A stretch of 64,000 nt of DNA, taken from contig NC_051105.1 of assembly GCF_901709675.1 (NCBI RefSeq), positions 10,898,604-10,962,603 of the forward strand, given 5' to 3'. This document shows positions 1 to 14,280 of this stretch, piece after piece. Below the pieces are notes generated by a model, which searched no databases, had not been told where the DNA came from, and was given only the letters and a program-made list of their open reading frames with translations. The position numbers and the translations under genes are program-made. This DNA is from Syngnathus acus (lineage: Eukaryota > Chordata > Actinopteri > Syngnathiformes > Syngnathidae). The first letter of the stretch is position 1. The number at the start of each line of letters is the position of its first letter.

Positions 1-1686
1 ACATTCACAAAGAGAGAGAGAGAGAGAGGGGTCGTTCCTGGAAAGCACAGGAAGAATAATGAGTTGGAGAAAAGTTGGTTTGCTTCTCATCTTATTTCAG
101 AGCTTTAGGCGAGGTTAATAGAGAAAAGTCCAATGTAATAAAATTGACTTTGACTTGCACGTTAAACCCAAAGCCTACAGACAGACGACCTTGAATTAAA
201 AAGATATAGAAGTCAATGGACAGAAGGGGGGGGCATACAAATTGGTTCATTCATTGTTCAAATTCATTGAACGATTTTTGATCAAATACGTTGAGAACCG
301 CTGACATGTATTGTACAATTTTTTTTAATTTATTATTATTTATTTTATTATTTTTTATAAAGTGTGTTTCTCATGCATTTTTGATTGACATTGTGTCTTT
401 TAGCACAACCAATGAAAATAACCACGTCAGGGCCGATTATTTTCTAAGCGAGCAAACTTAAAAATAACTCTCACCCTCACTCTCCACTTTTGAAGCATAC
501 GAAAGCACAAAGATGTAATACTGCAGGTCTGCCCGATGTCATCTGGGGAAAGTGTTTCGACTCAACACGCATCCCTCATGTATAAATGAGCTAAGCATCA
601 TCGTGATTAAACGCTCTTCGTCCCCGTTGACCTCGGTTTAGTGTTCGGGGACGGCGACGAGACATGAGCGCCCATCTCGAGTCTCTTGTATAATTCATGG
701 CTTCAACATCGGGGGAATGTGCAGTGACGAAAAAGACCCCGTTGCTGCCCACAGCTTCACTTTTTTTCTTTTTTTTTTTATGGCACAGGAGAGTCGTCTT
801 TGTCATCCACGGCTTGTTAGGCCAAAACCCCGCGGATGACACAGGACACTGAATAATTTACGATCCAGTCAGAATGGATTCGTGTGAGGAAATGAAAACT
901 AAAGTTTTGGTCTCTCTCGCTCTACTAAAGTTATGAAATTTTTTTGCGTTGTCGAGCGCGTACATGGCGAGTGCCCGCAGTCGTTGCATTGTTGTCGCTA
1001 ATTCCGGCGAAAAGGCTTCATCACTCACATTGGCTTTTTCCTCATTGATCTATTTGTCAAGAGTCTCTGAGGGAGGACAATTAGGCAAAGAAGAATTACC
1101 CGAGCGTGCAATTTTACTTTTAATTAACGGGTATTACACCACGCAAATGCATTGCTTTGCTTTTTTTTGTGTAAGTCAGCGCTTCTCAAAGCCAAGTCCC
1201 TGATCTACAAACATATCTGTAATAAATTACAATGTCGTATCGTTGAAGAAAGGTGCCGACGGTATAAATCATATGTGAAACAATCAATCTAATAAGTAAA
1301 AGCTTTGATGGTTTTGACGTGTAGTTTAATAAATCTGACTTCCTCGCATGAGTAAATTCGAGATATTTTTAGAACGAAAATATATTACGAAATGGATATA
1401 AAAGGCATATTTTTATTTGATTTGTCACACTGTAAATTACATAAAAGAAAAGAAAAGAGGGAATGTTTCACGCTCTATCTTTATGAAGAGATTACATTAT
1501 TGACTGAGTCAGTCCTCCATCATCCTGCTTTTTACGCCTACAGAAAGCAATTGTTGAATTAGGGAGTTTGGAAAAAAGTCAATGTTTGTGTTTACATTAT
1601 TTTATATTTATGGGGAAGCTACTGACGTAATTTTTGTTCTGCTCATCTAAAAATAGATCCATTCTAAGTCTTTCGGTCTCCTCCAG
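1..1686 (+). other. kcnh7: Intron of kcnh7 (5' side of first visible exon)
   Basis: No exon recognised. The stretch is AT-rich with a short (GA)n run at 13-28 and poly-T runs, and ends in a pyrimidine-rich acceptor (TCCTCCAG) at 1679-1686. ERG genes have PAS/cap-domain exons 5' of the exon starting at 1687. None of that sequence is visible here, so those exons must lie to the left of the window. Short open frames on both strands here look random. Confidence 0.6.
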
Positions 1687-4600
1687 GTCTTGTCACTGGG
1701 CGCCGACGTTCTTCCAGAGTACAAGCTACAGACGAACCGCATCGACAAGTTCACCATCCTGCATTACAGCCCGTTCAAAGCGGTGTGGGACTGGCTGATC
1801 TTGCTGCTGGTCATCTACACGGCCATCCTCACGCCTTACTCCGCCGCCTTCCTCCTCAACGACCAAGAGGAGCAGAGGAGGCGCAAATGCGGCTACTCCT
1901 GCAGCCCTCTGAACGTGGTGGATCTGATCGTGGACATCATGTTCATCATCGACATCCTCATCAACTTCAGGACCACGTACGTCAACCAGAACGAGGAGGT
2001 GGTCAGCCACGCCGCCAAGATAGCCATCCATTACTTTAAAGGCTGGTTCCTAATAGACATGGTGGCGGCCATCCCCTTTGACCTGCTGATCTTCGGTTCA
2101 GGATCGGATGAGGTTTGTTATCTCTTCACTTTATTTATTTATTAACCTGTTTTTGTTTTTTTTCCCCAAAGGGACGAGAGTATTACGGCATGGGTCATGC
2201 CTGCCCAGTCATCTCTTTATTGAGTCCAGACTTGGGCACCCAGGCCACTACTTAAAGCCTAAGTCTTTCTGTCTCAGCAATGGAAGGACTACTTTAAATT
2301 GCATGTTTTTTTTTTTTTTTTTTTTGAATGGTCCTCATTCTCGAATCCATTTACAAGGATTAATGGCTTACCAAATGGCAATCATTGATGCATTTATGTG
2401 ACGAGGGGGGCCAACAGAGCCGTGTGCACAGCTTACATCCAGATGTTAGATAGTCATTGGTCGGCTGGCTGCCAGGCCCGCCAGCTTGTTTGATGGCTCT
2501 GGATCCGCTTCAGCGCTTGATCGTGCTTTGCGGGCACTCCATTACACCAGAAAAGCTCCCGATTATAAACCATAATCATCTTTTTTTTTTTGGACCACTG
2601 CCGTCACTGCTACTGCTGAGTCAGCGATGCGAGTCTTTGTAAATCTCAATTGCGGTGCTTTACTTTGCACACCTAAAGAAAATGGAGTGTCCGTCTTGCG
2701 GTGCACGGCGGCGGCGAGCAAACCAATCATTTGACGGTTGATGCAAGCGGACAGTGTCATCTCGCTATCCGTTTTCTATACAGCTCATTCGCACTCAGGT
2801 CACGGGTGAGATGGAGCCTTTCCTGGCTGACATTCACACTCGCTCGCTGTTCTGGAACGGTAATGATATTCGTGCGGGATGCAGCCTTGCCGCAAAATTC
2901 GCGAGTAATTTTACACCCCGCTAAAAAGGTGTATATTATTCGTCATCTTATACAGTCTTTTTGAGTTGTCTTCTCAATTGGCTAGGAATATGGATTTTTA
3001 TTGTTTTATATTTATTTATTTATTTAGACACACTTGAAATATATTTGTCAGACCAAAATAAATACATTTAAAATGAACCCCAAAGGTTCACGTATGATAT
3101 TAACTAAAATGTTTGACGTCTATAGTCGTCAATGTAGCGAATGAGTTAATTGGATGACTACAACGGTGACTTTTGCTGTAGTTGCAGTTATATTGAGTGA
3201 GCGTTTAGTATTTGTAAAGGCGTTTTACTTTTTTTATTTTATGTCATCAACAAAAACGCTTTTTTTAATTTTAATTATTTTGTTAGCTATTGTTCTCTAC
3301 TACAACGACCCTGTTTCAGAATAACCCAAAGTCTTGCTCAAAGTCAGCTGGGACAAGTTCCAGCTCCACTATCTGCCTCCCTCATGAGGCCAAGCGTTAT
3401 TAAAAACGGATATATGAAGCTGTTTATGTTTGTCCCATTGGACATACACAAAGAAAGTGAGGAGCTCTTCAGAGACTACATTACGTAATCCCTGTGCAGA
3501 TAAACGTGACTGAACTCGTTACATCTGTCACGGCTTAATTTAAATTGTATACTGTAGCTGTGCTGAGTCCTGACAAGTAAAAAAAAAAAAAAAAAAAAAA
3601 CAAGCAATAATTCCAAATGCACACAAATTCCGGTCAGAATAAATCCGCTGTGTACGATACGGTATTCCATGTTGGTTTACGAGATTAAAACAACCTCGGT
3701 ATAATTTTGTTTTGCAGAGCCCGCAAATGCCCTCGCTGCATTTTCTCTGAATTATCTCACAGCTAATGTTTGCATAATGACGATACGCGAGTCAGTAACG
3801 CTCGCCACGCATTACGACTCTCGGCGGCAACAAAAGTCAGCACAATGCGGTGCGGCCAAATGAATAGATTGTGGTACGTAGTCACATTTGGCTTGTTTAT
3901 TAGCTCTCTTGGGGAATGGCTTCTCCGTAGTCAGCATATCACCAAACCTTGTGACATTATTACACTAGCGACAGTTGACATACTGCACATGCAACCCTCG
4001 CTATATACGTATCACCTTCAAAGGAATTTAAAACTTTGTCGAATAATCGAATGACAACCCAGCTAACCGTCGATATGTGTTTAGACGACCACCCTGATCG
4101 GCCTCCTGAAGACAGCGAGGCTGCTCCGTCTGGTTCGAGTGGCCAGGAAGCTGGACCGCTACTCAGAGTACGGCGCCGCCGTGCTGATGCTGTTGATGTG
4201 CATCTTCGCTCTCATCGCCCACTGGTTGGCTTGCATTTGGTACGCCATCGGCAATGTGGAAAAGCCTTACTTGGAGCACAAGATCGGCTGGCTGGACAAT
4301 CTGGGAGTGTCCATCGGGAAGAAATACAACTACAGCGATCCCAACTCTGGTCCGTCCATTAAGGACAAGTACGTCACGGCGCTTTACTTCACCTTCAGCA
4401 GTTTAACCAGCGTTGGATTTGGCAACGTTTCGCCCAACACAAATTCGGAGAAGATCTTTTCCATTTGTGTCATGCTGATCGGATGTGAGTACGTCGACTG
4501 GCGGGCGTCGTAAGCAAAATGGCAAGTCGTTTCCACTAAATACAAAGCGCTGTCCTGTCCGTATTGCAGCCCTTATGTACGCCAGCATCTTTGGAAACGT

Positions 4601-7600
4601 CTCGGCCATCATCCAGAGGTTGTACTCGGGCACTGCACGCTACCACGCGCAAATGTTACGGGTCAAAGAGTTCATCCGTTTTCATCAGATACCCAATCCG
4701 CTGAGGCAGAGGCTGGAGGAGTATTTCCAGCACTCCTGGGCCTACACCAACGGCATCGACATGAACACGGTAAATGAACGGCTGGCAAAAAGCCATCACG
4801 GTGATATATGCGCAACTCTAAAGGCCAAGTGTTTTTTCTCTTTTGTCTGCTTTACATTACGGACTTGATGTCTTTTCTTTGGCGAGAGTAGGAGGTGCGT
4901 ATTACATTTTATTACCTTGTATAATTCAACAGTCAAGTGGGTCACTGTGTCAAACAGCCCCCCCCATCGAGAAACAAGTGGGGGGGGAGCACGTGGAGCT
5001 CCAGTGTCTTCATGTCATGCTTCATGTATTGGCTCAAAGCTCAAACCACAGATAATATCTTTAACAATTAAAATTATCCATCGATGGGATGAGACACTAA
5101 TCATCCGTACAGACATATTTTTCCCCCTCAGTTGACAATCACAAAGCACTTCCCAGGGACTATCGATTGATTGGTCTAAATTGGGCACTCATTTCCTCCC
5201 CACAGGTGCTCAAAGGTTTTCCGGAGTGCCTGCAGGCAGATATTTGTCTTCATCTCAATAATAATCTCCTGCACAACTGCAAAGTGTTCCAAGGAGCCAC
5301 CAAAGGCTGCCTGAGGGCCTTGGCTATGCACTTCAAGACCACTCACGCCCCTCCCGGAGACACTCTGGTCCACAGCGGCGACGTACTCACTGCTCTCTAC
5401 TTCCTCTCCCGCGGGTCTATTGAGATCCTGAAAGATGACATTGTGGTGGCCATTTTGGGTAAATCGCATCTCGTTTGTTTTTTTTATTGTCTACAGCAAA
5501 ATGATCCCGAATTGTGTTAGCGTCAAGCGCAGTAAGGAGTGGAAGACGTATGACTTATGTCCCATCTCAGGCAAATGTTTTGGTTGACATTTCACGGTGC
5601 ACTAAGTGCATTAAGGATGAATTGGCAGGCATCCACATTGGTGATAAACTCACTGGCCACATTATGTAATAACGGCATAATCTGCTGAGATCCCCCATAC
5701 AAGAGGCTAGTGCTGTCATTCACACACATTTGGAGTCAGTCATTCAAAATCAAAAAGCACTGAGCGCCGTGTGTGTTATCATCTTCGTAAAGCTTTGCTT
5801 CTATTAAATTGTGAAGCGGGTATGCAGAATAATACAATTCATGTAAATTGTAGGAAGCACACATCCAACGGTTCGGTTTGAATTTTCCACAGATGGAACA
5901 AAGGGCTTTTTTTTTTTTTTTTTTTTTATCGTTGCTTTTAAAATGCCTCACGTCAACACATATTTGACAGACGGCACCCGCGCCGCTTCTGCCCTCTGGC
6001 CGACAGGCGTGCGGTGCCAAGAGCAAGGCGCTGGCATTTCTATTAAGTGGATCCGTAAAAGGTTGTTAAAAGAGCACGGGCAACTGTCGGCAGATTCTTG
6101 ACAGCACGGGAAGATGGGGGATTATCCTTTCCAAAAAAAATACACAATTTTCATCCTAGCTGAATTTGTGTAATATTTCATGACCGCGTATTACACAAGG
6201 TCTAATAAAGCCTTTCCTGGACAAGGCAAAGCCAGGTGAGCTCGGATTAAAAACGCATTTGTCCACGAGATGAATGCGCTCCAAAACCAAACGTGACACA
6301 ATGAGGCTTAAGCGCGGGCTGCTGAATCACACGGACTCGTGATTAACATCGCCACAGAAAATGCCACCCATCCCATTGATCAGGCAACTTTGAATACAAC
6401 ATACGGCGTGATGCCGCCAACTTGCTTGATCAGCAGCGCTTTGCTCCATTTCTTGAGAAGGGAAAGCTGCATTTTAGCACAATGCCACATTTGAGCTATG
6501 AGGCTCGCCCGCAGCCAAACGAGCAAAAAGTCTGTACATTGTGCCCCGGGCGCAGGTGTATAATAACATCTTCAACTCTGGCCCCCCGAGCAGTTCATTT
6601 GCTACTGATTTACAGTAGATCAACTTCCACTGCAGAAATTGCATCATTAGGTGCTTTTCTGTGCTCGTTCATGCACGAGACCAAGAAATCATTTTGGACT
6701 AACTGGATAGAAAAGTCTCAAAAGAGCTGTATCTGTATATTTGTGCTTCATTGCACTACAGAGTCCATCCGTCTCATTTTCTATAATGCTTGTCCTTACT
6801 ACTATACTGTGGGGGTCACAAGTAAAATGGAGCTTAAAGCCAGCTGACTTTGGAAGGGCGAGGCAGGGTACACTCTAGACTCGTTGGGGGTGGGGCATGG
6901 AGCCGCAAATAATTCTTTTAAAAAATGTTGGTGAAGATTAAATTTGTGTTCCCCAGGAAAATCCCAGAAAAATGGCCTGTAACTGGGGGGTATTTGCAAA
7001 TTTCACAGGGGGTCCAGTGCCCCAGCAGCCCCCCCTTTAGCTCTGCCAGTGGTTCTAAAAAGGCCATGGCAACAAAGGGAAAATGCATTTTCGCAGTATA
7101 GGCAGAACCAATATATGACTTTCAGCAATTATATCTACTTATCATATTAATTATACACAATGTTATGTTGTTAAGTTATGTTGTTATGTTATGTTATGTT
7201 ATGTTATGTTATGTTATGTTCACAGTAATACCAAACTAGACACATAGCAAAGGGAAAGTTCAAACACAATCTAAATAGAGAGCTCCACATACTGAAATGG
7301 TCTTTTGTGTGCGTGTCTGTGACAACCAGGGAAAAACGACATTTTTGGTGAAATGATCCATCTATTTGCCAAACCTGGAAAGTCCAACGCTGATGTGCGA
7401 GCTCTGAGTTACTGCGACCTGAGCACCATCCAACGGGAGGACCTTTTGGAGGTGTTGGACATGTATCCGGAGTTTGCTGACTACTTCTTTGCCAACCTGG
7501 AGCTGACCTTCAATCTCAGAGATGAATCTGCAAAGGTAGAAGGGAATGTTACAATGGTGGCGCGTGCTGCAAATACAGCGACAGCTACCTTGACACGCGA

Positions 7601-10600
7601 CAAAAGTCGGCTGGCGTATTTTAAGCTTGTTTTTTGAAGACGGGTATAATAAATCAAACCGAATCGAATCGTTCCACACAATATGTCCTCATCACCCCAG
7701 TGTATAAATTGATGTTAGCTTCACATGTGCGCTAACAGAAGCGGAGAAACTTGGTCGGGCCAGATGGTGATGTCGTACAGTTGAAGCAGGGACCGCATGT
7801 CCCCCTCTCACTGTGCCTGCTGGGTAAAATCTTGCTCCGAAGGGAGTTGCGTGTCGATATGCGCTTGTGACTCATCCACGGAGGAAAGCGCACGCATTTA
7901 AAAGAAGCAGATTGCTTTGTTGTTAGCATGCTAGCCTTCTTGATTTGGTTTGACGGTCGTCAACAGTTTGAAAGTGCGCTGTTGGCGCCTACAGGACGAA
8001 CATCAATAACTTTTATTTATGTACCGTTTGACTATCAAATAATCAATTAATACATTAAAACAACATAAATTAATGCCGTTATATGCTTGTTAGCTAGTGG
8101 CGTTTGCTCTTTGCCTGTGTTTTCTCTCAACAAATCTTGCCTGAGATTGGGAGACAAATCAAACCGGGAAATATTTATGTTTTTGCAGCCCCCGAGTCCC
8201 GAGGGCTGCGACTCTGACGGTGAGGGCACCAGAAGCATTAAAAGAAGGATTTCCTTCACACCGGAGCCGCCCAAAGGCAAGTGTTCGAAAGAGAATCAAT
8301 ACACGACAACAACAACAACATCGCCAGTCATGCTTAATGGACAAGCGTTGTTATTTACTGTTCTCCAGTGGAACTCAATGAAGTCAGTCCAGAAGTGGAA
8401 AGTAGGAGGGAGTCAAATCTGTGCCTAAAGAGATGTTCCCAAGTTCGGGGTCCCTCGACACCCAGCAGCCCTGTTCTCGACTCTAATCTTCTCGGACACA
8501 ACGAGGTCACAGACGGCTTGAGGAGAAGTCCATCTTTTCAAGGTAACACATTTGTTCCCTTTAGACGGGAGGGGGCACTATTTCTTGAAATAGCGGGAGT
8601 GGTGGTGGTGGTACCTGGGCTTGATGTGTGAGCCCGTCATCCAAAGAATCCAATTATGGCTTTCTACAGTACGATTGTGTAACGTATTCCCTCTCGCATC
8701 GAAAGAGGTCCAGGCAGTAAGCGCCACGCGCTAACGATCCGAGGCGCTGCAAATAGCGTCTGCAACTGGACACCGCTGCGCTGTGTTCCGCCGCCAAGGA
8801 AAGCATCAAAGAAGTCCCTTTGAAAGGCTCACACACTCGGCCAGAGCGCTTTGATGCTCCTGTTTAGCGGCGCGGCCTCCGTATGCAACACCTCCACGAC
8901 AACATTTGGCGAGCTTGGCAGTTCAAACATACGAAGCAGAGTGGCTAGCATTTCGTGCTGTCACTTCTACAACCAGTGTTGTTTTCCCGATAAGGCTTCC
9001 TTGGATTGTTCCTTTCACTTGCTCAGTGGATGTTGAAGCAGTGTGAGGACAAAAGCACAATGTCGCTGGTGAGAAAAGGGACGCACAACAGAGAACGGGC
9101 TCGCCTCGTATCTTTACGGCTCATCGTGCTAGTACAAAGCCACCTGCGCTCACTGCGGTTGCAGATAGACAAACCAAATACGAGCGGCCGATTTATTTAT
9201 TTTTTAATCCGAAAAGGGCTCCCGACACACGTGATTGTAAAGCAACGGTAACGACACCAGGTGTCCGGCCGCGATAACAACGATCTTCGTTTGCCTCGTG
9301 ATTCCACCGGGACAAAAACCTGATGAATTACGACAGAGCTTCCCACTCGGCAATCCTTTTGAGATTAATGGCAGGCTATTTTAACAAGCAGGTATTTTGT
9401 TGTTGTTGTGTTTTTGGTGTGCGGTGGCACACATGTATGCGTGTAAAGAATGCATGTTGCTTTTTTGCGATCTCTGCAGATCTGTGCTGTGATAAATGGG
9501 TGTGCAAGAAGCCGGGCGACTACCTGGATGAGTCAGCAGCACACTTCCACGAGCTAAGAGGAGATGATAATTCGGCTAGCGAGCTTACCTACGGAGAGGT
9601 GGAACAGCGCCTAAATCAACTGCAGGAGCATTTGAACAGGTTTTTTTTTTTTTTAGGGGTGGGGGATTAATCCATTTGTTTGATGATCGCTTCGGCTCAC
9701 TAGGCTACTGTTATTGGTCATGATAGTGGTACTTGGAGAGCAATTTTTTTTATTCTGTTTTTCTTTATGTATTTTTAGGTAGTAAAAAGTTCAAGAATTA
9801 CTGATGTAATTGATTTATTATTTTTTTTTTTTACCCGCATCAGTGCAATATTCTGCCAGAGCCCCTTAAAGCACTTTTAATAGGTCGTAAATGCCGGAGT
9901 TTCAGGAATTTCTGGAAGGGGAGGGGGGCAAAATAAATAAAAATAAAGCATAAGGCAACCGGTCAGAGCATTTTGAAAGCTTTCTGAAAGAGCACTTAAA
10001 AATAAAAATCATGATTATTATCTTTATTCATAGTCCAGGCCAACTACTCATGCACTGTGTGTCGATGCTAATGATTAGTGCGTGCTTTAAAAAAATAAAA
10101 AGTCACCTCCCACACATATGAAAGTAAGCTGCACTTGCACCAAGATCCCTGCCAGGATTTCTCTCGTTTTGCTCAAACAAATATAGAACGTGGAGGAAGA
10201 AAATCTACCTGGCAAGAGAAATTGTTGGCCTTAATATAGTGTAGGTGGGAATTAGAGCGATACAATCTTAACATATCCAAAACACAACAATGAATTGGTA
10301 AAATAAAATGTTGACAAACACGTACATCAATGCGTGAGCAGATGTAGTTTGGATGTCATATTCAGAAGAGGCAAAGTTTGAACAACGTAACTGCAGCCAG
10401 CAGGCAGCCAGAGAGTGACACACAAATGAACAGCAGGAGGTATATTTGGCTGGGGAATGACACTGGCATCAGCACCACGTGTCTGGCTCATTTTATTTTC
10501 GCACAGAAAAAGTCATGTTATACTCTAAAATATAACCTATCCCATTTTTTCCCTTATATGACCTGGACGGATGAGATTTCTAGTGGTTTTGGACAACAAG

Positions 10601-12073
10601 TATAGCATAAAATGCACTTTTAATATTTTGTGGTATGCATTATTGATTACAACCTTCAAGCAGATGACTTTTTAATGATTAAATGTAGTCATAGATACAT
10701 TCATGGAAAGAGTGTACTTATTCACAGTAAACAATAGAGTCACACCTCCCATACATAAACTAATTGTCACCACGGGTAAAAAACACAATTGTTTCCATAA
10801 CACAAGCCTCTGTCGACTGCCATGGATCAACTGCCCCCTCTAGTGGTCAGGAAACGAACTTTTTCCAGTTTAGTCTTCGTGGTGTCTAATCTATCCACTT
10901 ATTATCTTGTCATTGCATGACTACCACAAAATATGTTTAATATTTAACCAGCAATTGGTAAGCTAAACAGTGTCTGACAATTCAAGACGTCGTAAATATT
11001 TTGCTTACCTTCAGGTTTCAAACTTTGCATGTTGCTCGTGTCTTTGTCCCGAGTTCGTCAAAACACACATTTCCAGATTTACTGGTGGTCTGGTGTTTCT
11101 TTCATCCGTTTTTGGCTCTCACACGAAAAGCTAGAAAATGAAACAAAGTGGTGATTAGTCATCGCAATTATCTCCATAAGTAGTGATTAATGAAACTCAA
11201 ATCTAGTCACAACATGTCTATCGATAGAGAAGAATTTAAATGTCCCTTTCAACCATGCTAAGTATCTTTAAACCTTTGAAATTGTTATCTGTGAATATTT
11301 GCTTCTATTTTTAAAACACTGTCACGATATCGTCTAATCCGCTAATCCGTATTCCTTCAAAGTAAAACGGGAAGTCATCAAATATCCGTTTTTCAGGTTG
11401 GAGTCTCAGCTAACGTCCGACATTCAGACCATCCTGCAGCTGCTGCAGAGACAGCCCGCGTTGGGTCCTCCAGCTTACAGCACTGTGACCGCCAGTCCAG
11501 ACTATAGCGGATCTGCCGTGAAGATTCAGCCCGCTGCCTTGACAGCGAGCCATTTTTTCAGCCATACGCAAAGTCAAGTAAGTGAAGACAGAGTGTCAAA
11601 GTCAAATTACAACGATGATGATTGACTGGCCACCTTCTCCTTCCTGGGTTAGATGAAATTGAAATCAATAGTTCTGCAATTACACGTGGCCGTAAATCGT
11701 CCATTTTTAAGGACTACTGACAGTAATTATTTGATAGTTGACATTTACTTGAACACACCAACTCGATGCCATCGTCAACCTTCAGTGTATCCTCTCTCCC
11801 ACCCAGGGACCTAACCACAAAGTAAAGAGGGCCTTCCAAGAATCCAAAGACTCCAGGCCGAGCTTGGCCAGCTTGAAGGTCCCAGTTGAGGACAACCTTT
11901 CAACGTTGCTTTTACAAAGACAAGCAGAACAGCAACAAGAGATTAGCAGGGTGCAACAGTCCACGTTGATCCTAATTCCGACATCGTCCTCGTCTTCGCC
12001 TCCTTCCGACTGCAACCTCAACGCCACTGGACTCCACAGACCCGACTCAGACCCAGAGCTACAGAGACCATAA
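1687..12073 (+). CDS. kcnh7: Voltage-gated K+ channel ERG3 (Kv11.3), 3' part
   Basis: Ten in-phase exons: 1687-2112, 4085-4484, 4570-4769, 5206-5458, 7330-7535, 8189-8276, 8369-8542, 9480-9639, 11397-11577, 11807-12073 (784 codons plus TAA). Exon 1 gives S1-S3 (starts [15 protein letters not shown]). Exon 2 gives the S4 sensor ([18 protein letters not shown]), S5, the turret and the pore with filter SVGFGN. Exon 3 gives S6 and the C-linker, and exons 4-5 the cyclic-nucleotide-binding homology domain. Exons 6-10 are the divergent tail with a coiled coil ([10 protein letters not shown]) and the ERG ending [11 protein letters not shown]. The protein is a plasma-membrane channel subunit giving slowly deactivating K+ current in neurons. 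Residues such as [12 protein letters not shown] and [12 protein letters not shown] match ERG3 better than ERG1, and synteny with ifih1 supports kcnh7. The N-terminus (PAS) is outside the window. Intron 6 uses a GC donor. Confidence 0.96.
7148..7219. repeat. (TTATG)n microsatellite in kcnh7 intron 4
   Basis: Tandem TTATG pentamers, imperfect at the left edge and clean from about 7175. It ends about 110 bp before the acceptor of the exon starting at 7330. Confidence 0.85.
8277..8368 (+). other. kcnh7: 92-bp GC-AG intron of kcnh7
   Basis: Exon 8189-8276 ends in CCCAAAG and is followed by GCAAGT. The next exon opens at 8369 after TTCTCCAG. Only this junction keeps frame: G from one side plus TG from the other makes Val, giving [21 protein letters not shown] is the strong consensus of the minor GC-AG intron class. 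The nearby GT at 8282-8283 would leave the wrong phase. Confidence 0.75.
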
Positions 12074-14259
12074 ACCTCTCAACATTTGTGTTCAAACCTC
12101 TGGGTGAAAATGCTGTAATTACATAGTAGACACTTTTTATCAGCATGCTGCAACAGACAAATATATATTTCTTGATTTGCAGTTGCTTAGTAGTATATAT
12201 TTAATGTGGTTTTTTTTCTTATGCATTTGGATGAAATACTGTTGTTGCAGTACAACAGTACCGTTGGTATAAATATGTATTTTCAATGTAAAAGCACTCA
12301 GAGAGCGCAAAGCACCAACAAGGCCACTATAGAGCACCGACAGCCGTTCTGTTTTATGCAAAACCTCACACATATGGTAGTGTACATTATGTCTGGACAG
12401 ACAAAAAGAAATATCAAAAATATGCTCGCATTTTTACCGTAAAGGTCATAATTAAACATCGCTTGAGAAATGGAAAAGCTAGTAGAATAGGACTGACACG
12501 CAATGACATATTCACCAGCAGTCGCCTCCTCCAAGCTGTTCAATTTAGTGAGAGTTTGAACAAAAAAAAAAAATTGTGTACTGTTAAGTATTTTTAAAAA
12601 GATCTTTTTTTTTGGCTCTTTCTATAAATGAATGTGATGAAAATCTAATTGCCTAATTGGTTTGAAATGAGCCAATATATGGATGGAAAAGAGAAAATAT
12701 GTTTTTAGCACAACATTTTTTGGGATATGTAATTTGGTAGAATGGATATAAAAAAAAATCTACACCTCCCTGTTCAATTTCCAGGTTTTGGTGAGAAATA
12801 ATTTCAAAACCTTTTCCGCCATGAACCAGTCGACCAATACCCCACAAAACTCAATTGAATTTGTTTTTAATCTATTCAAGAGTGGAAGTAAAAACAAACA
12901 AAAATTATACAATTGCATAAGTGTGCACACCCGATTGCAACAAGGATTGTGGGTAGCTGTGTTCAGAATTCTTCAATCCCATTATAAGTCATGTTAAATA
13001 AGACTCAGTCATTCCTTGATATATCACAAAAGCCTTTTGAACAAGGGTGTGTAGACTTTTTTTTTTTTTACCATTTCCAACTAGATTCATACTTTTTAGT
13101 GAGTAAGCAGATGGAGGGGATGGATCTGAATTCATCACTATGTTCTTTACGCAGACACATGATAAGCTAATCAAGTCCAGCTATCCTGCAGGTCCAGGAT
13201 TGAAACAGGTTTCTCACATATTTAGCAGACAACGCAAGAACCAAACCTTTGCATGCAGTACTACGAGTCACACAAAAAAAAAAATGAGAAAAATGATTCA
13301 TTTTGCTTCCGATTTATTTGGATGCCACTTAACTGGAATCAGTGGGTGAACACGTTTGAACCCACCCCAGTATTTTTTTGCACGTATCGGTGTAAATCAG
13401 CATTTACACTGAGGTATGAGAACTGTTTGTGTATCTTCGGCTGTATGCCCGTCTTCTCTGAAATGTGACTCAGGGGTTATGGACAATTGCACTGCAGTTT
13501 ACAGTATCCAGAATACTGTAATAGTCCTCTTTATACAATGTGCATTATTACTTAGGTCACGGCTGTGCACCTACTGTTTATGACACTATTATTTGTAGAC
13601 AAAAGCATGGTTTTTTTTTTTCTATCTGTATAGTTATTGTTTTTGCACCACTTGCTAGCCCAAAGTAGCACACGTTATAACGATGTCAGCATACGTGTCT
13701 CTTTTACCACGTAGAAAGTTAGTGTTTGCACATAAACAGCCCCGAAATAGGGTCTCGTGCCTACAATGTCAATACAAATGCTACGTCAGATTATTCTTAA
13801 CATATCAACAAGTTGTTTCTTTTCCCAGCACAATTTTGTTGGACTCTGAAATATTGCTAGAAACTAATAATGAAATTAATAATATTGCCAGATGTTAAAA
13901 AACAAGTCTATTTTTGTTTACTGCTGCTTTTCATTATTTTAAAAAGTAGGATTTGTTTTGAAACAGGGATCGGCAATAAAAGGACACATTTAAAAACTGT
14001 GGAACGAATGAGTTTTTTTTGGGGGGGGGGGGGGGGTTACCCATGTTTAACGTTATGAATTCAGAATGTGGGTCTGGGTGGTTCTCAAAACAGGTATTGT
14101 GGTCTTATTGACTGTTTGAAATTGAAGTATATTTAATCATCTGTACTTTTTAGGTTACTAAAATACAACAGTACTATTTACTTTTACTAAGTTTACTAAA
14201 TTAACAGTACCGCATACTGTCAAATGGTGTCACCTCTCGGCTGAATCGAGAACTGCGCG
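12074..14259 (+). other. kcnh7 3' UTR and kcnh7-ifih1 spacer
   Basis: No coding exon seen. An AATAAA at 13975-13980 is a plausible kcnh7 polyadenylation signal. A G16 run lies near 14020-14036 and a small inverted-repeat transposon at 12751-13069. In mammals GCA (grancalcin, EF-hand) lies in this interval. I found no EF-hand coding sequence on either strand. Confidence 0.6.
12751..13069. mobile_element. Small inverted-repeat DNA transposon (MITE), copy 1
   Basis: Left end has AATCTACACCTCCCTGTTCAA and right end is the imperfect reverse complement, TTGAACAAGGGTGTGTAGAC. About 320 bp, with no coding capacity. The interior carries ATAAGTGTGCACACCC, a phrase I know from a repeat that is common in many fish genomes. 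The flanks are poly-A/poly-T, which blurs the exact edges and hides any target duplication. A fragment of the same family lies at 46589-46650. Confidence 0.7.
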
Positions 14260-14280
14260 AACGAAAGTTTACTTTCGTTT
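14260..14280. promoter_or_regulatory. ifih1: Palindromic IRF-like element just upstream of ifih1
   Basis: Perfect 8-bp arms AACGAAAG / CTTTCGTT around a TTTA loop, 57 bp before the start codon. The right arm with the following T reads AANNGAAA on the minus strand, the core of IRF-binding sites. MDA5 genes are interferon-inducible in vertebrates, so an IRF/ISRE-like site here is expected. A full canonical ISRE (GAAANNGAAACT) is not present, because one base is missing between the half sites. Confidence 0.45.

Noticed and set aside
6422-6847. 141-aa plus-strand frame in kcnh7 intron 4
   Set aside because: No family resemblance. It lies inside an intron with ordinary non-coding composition.
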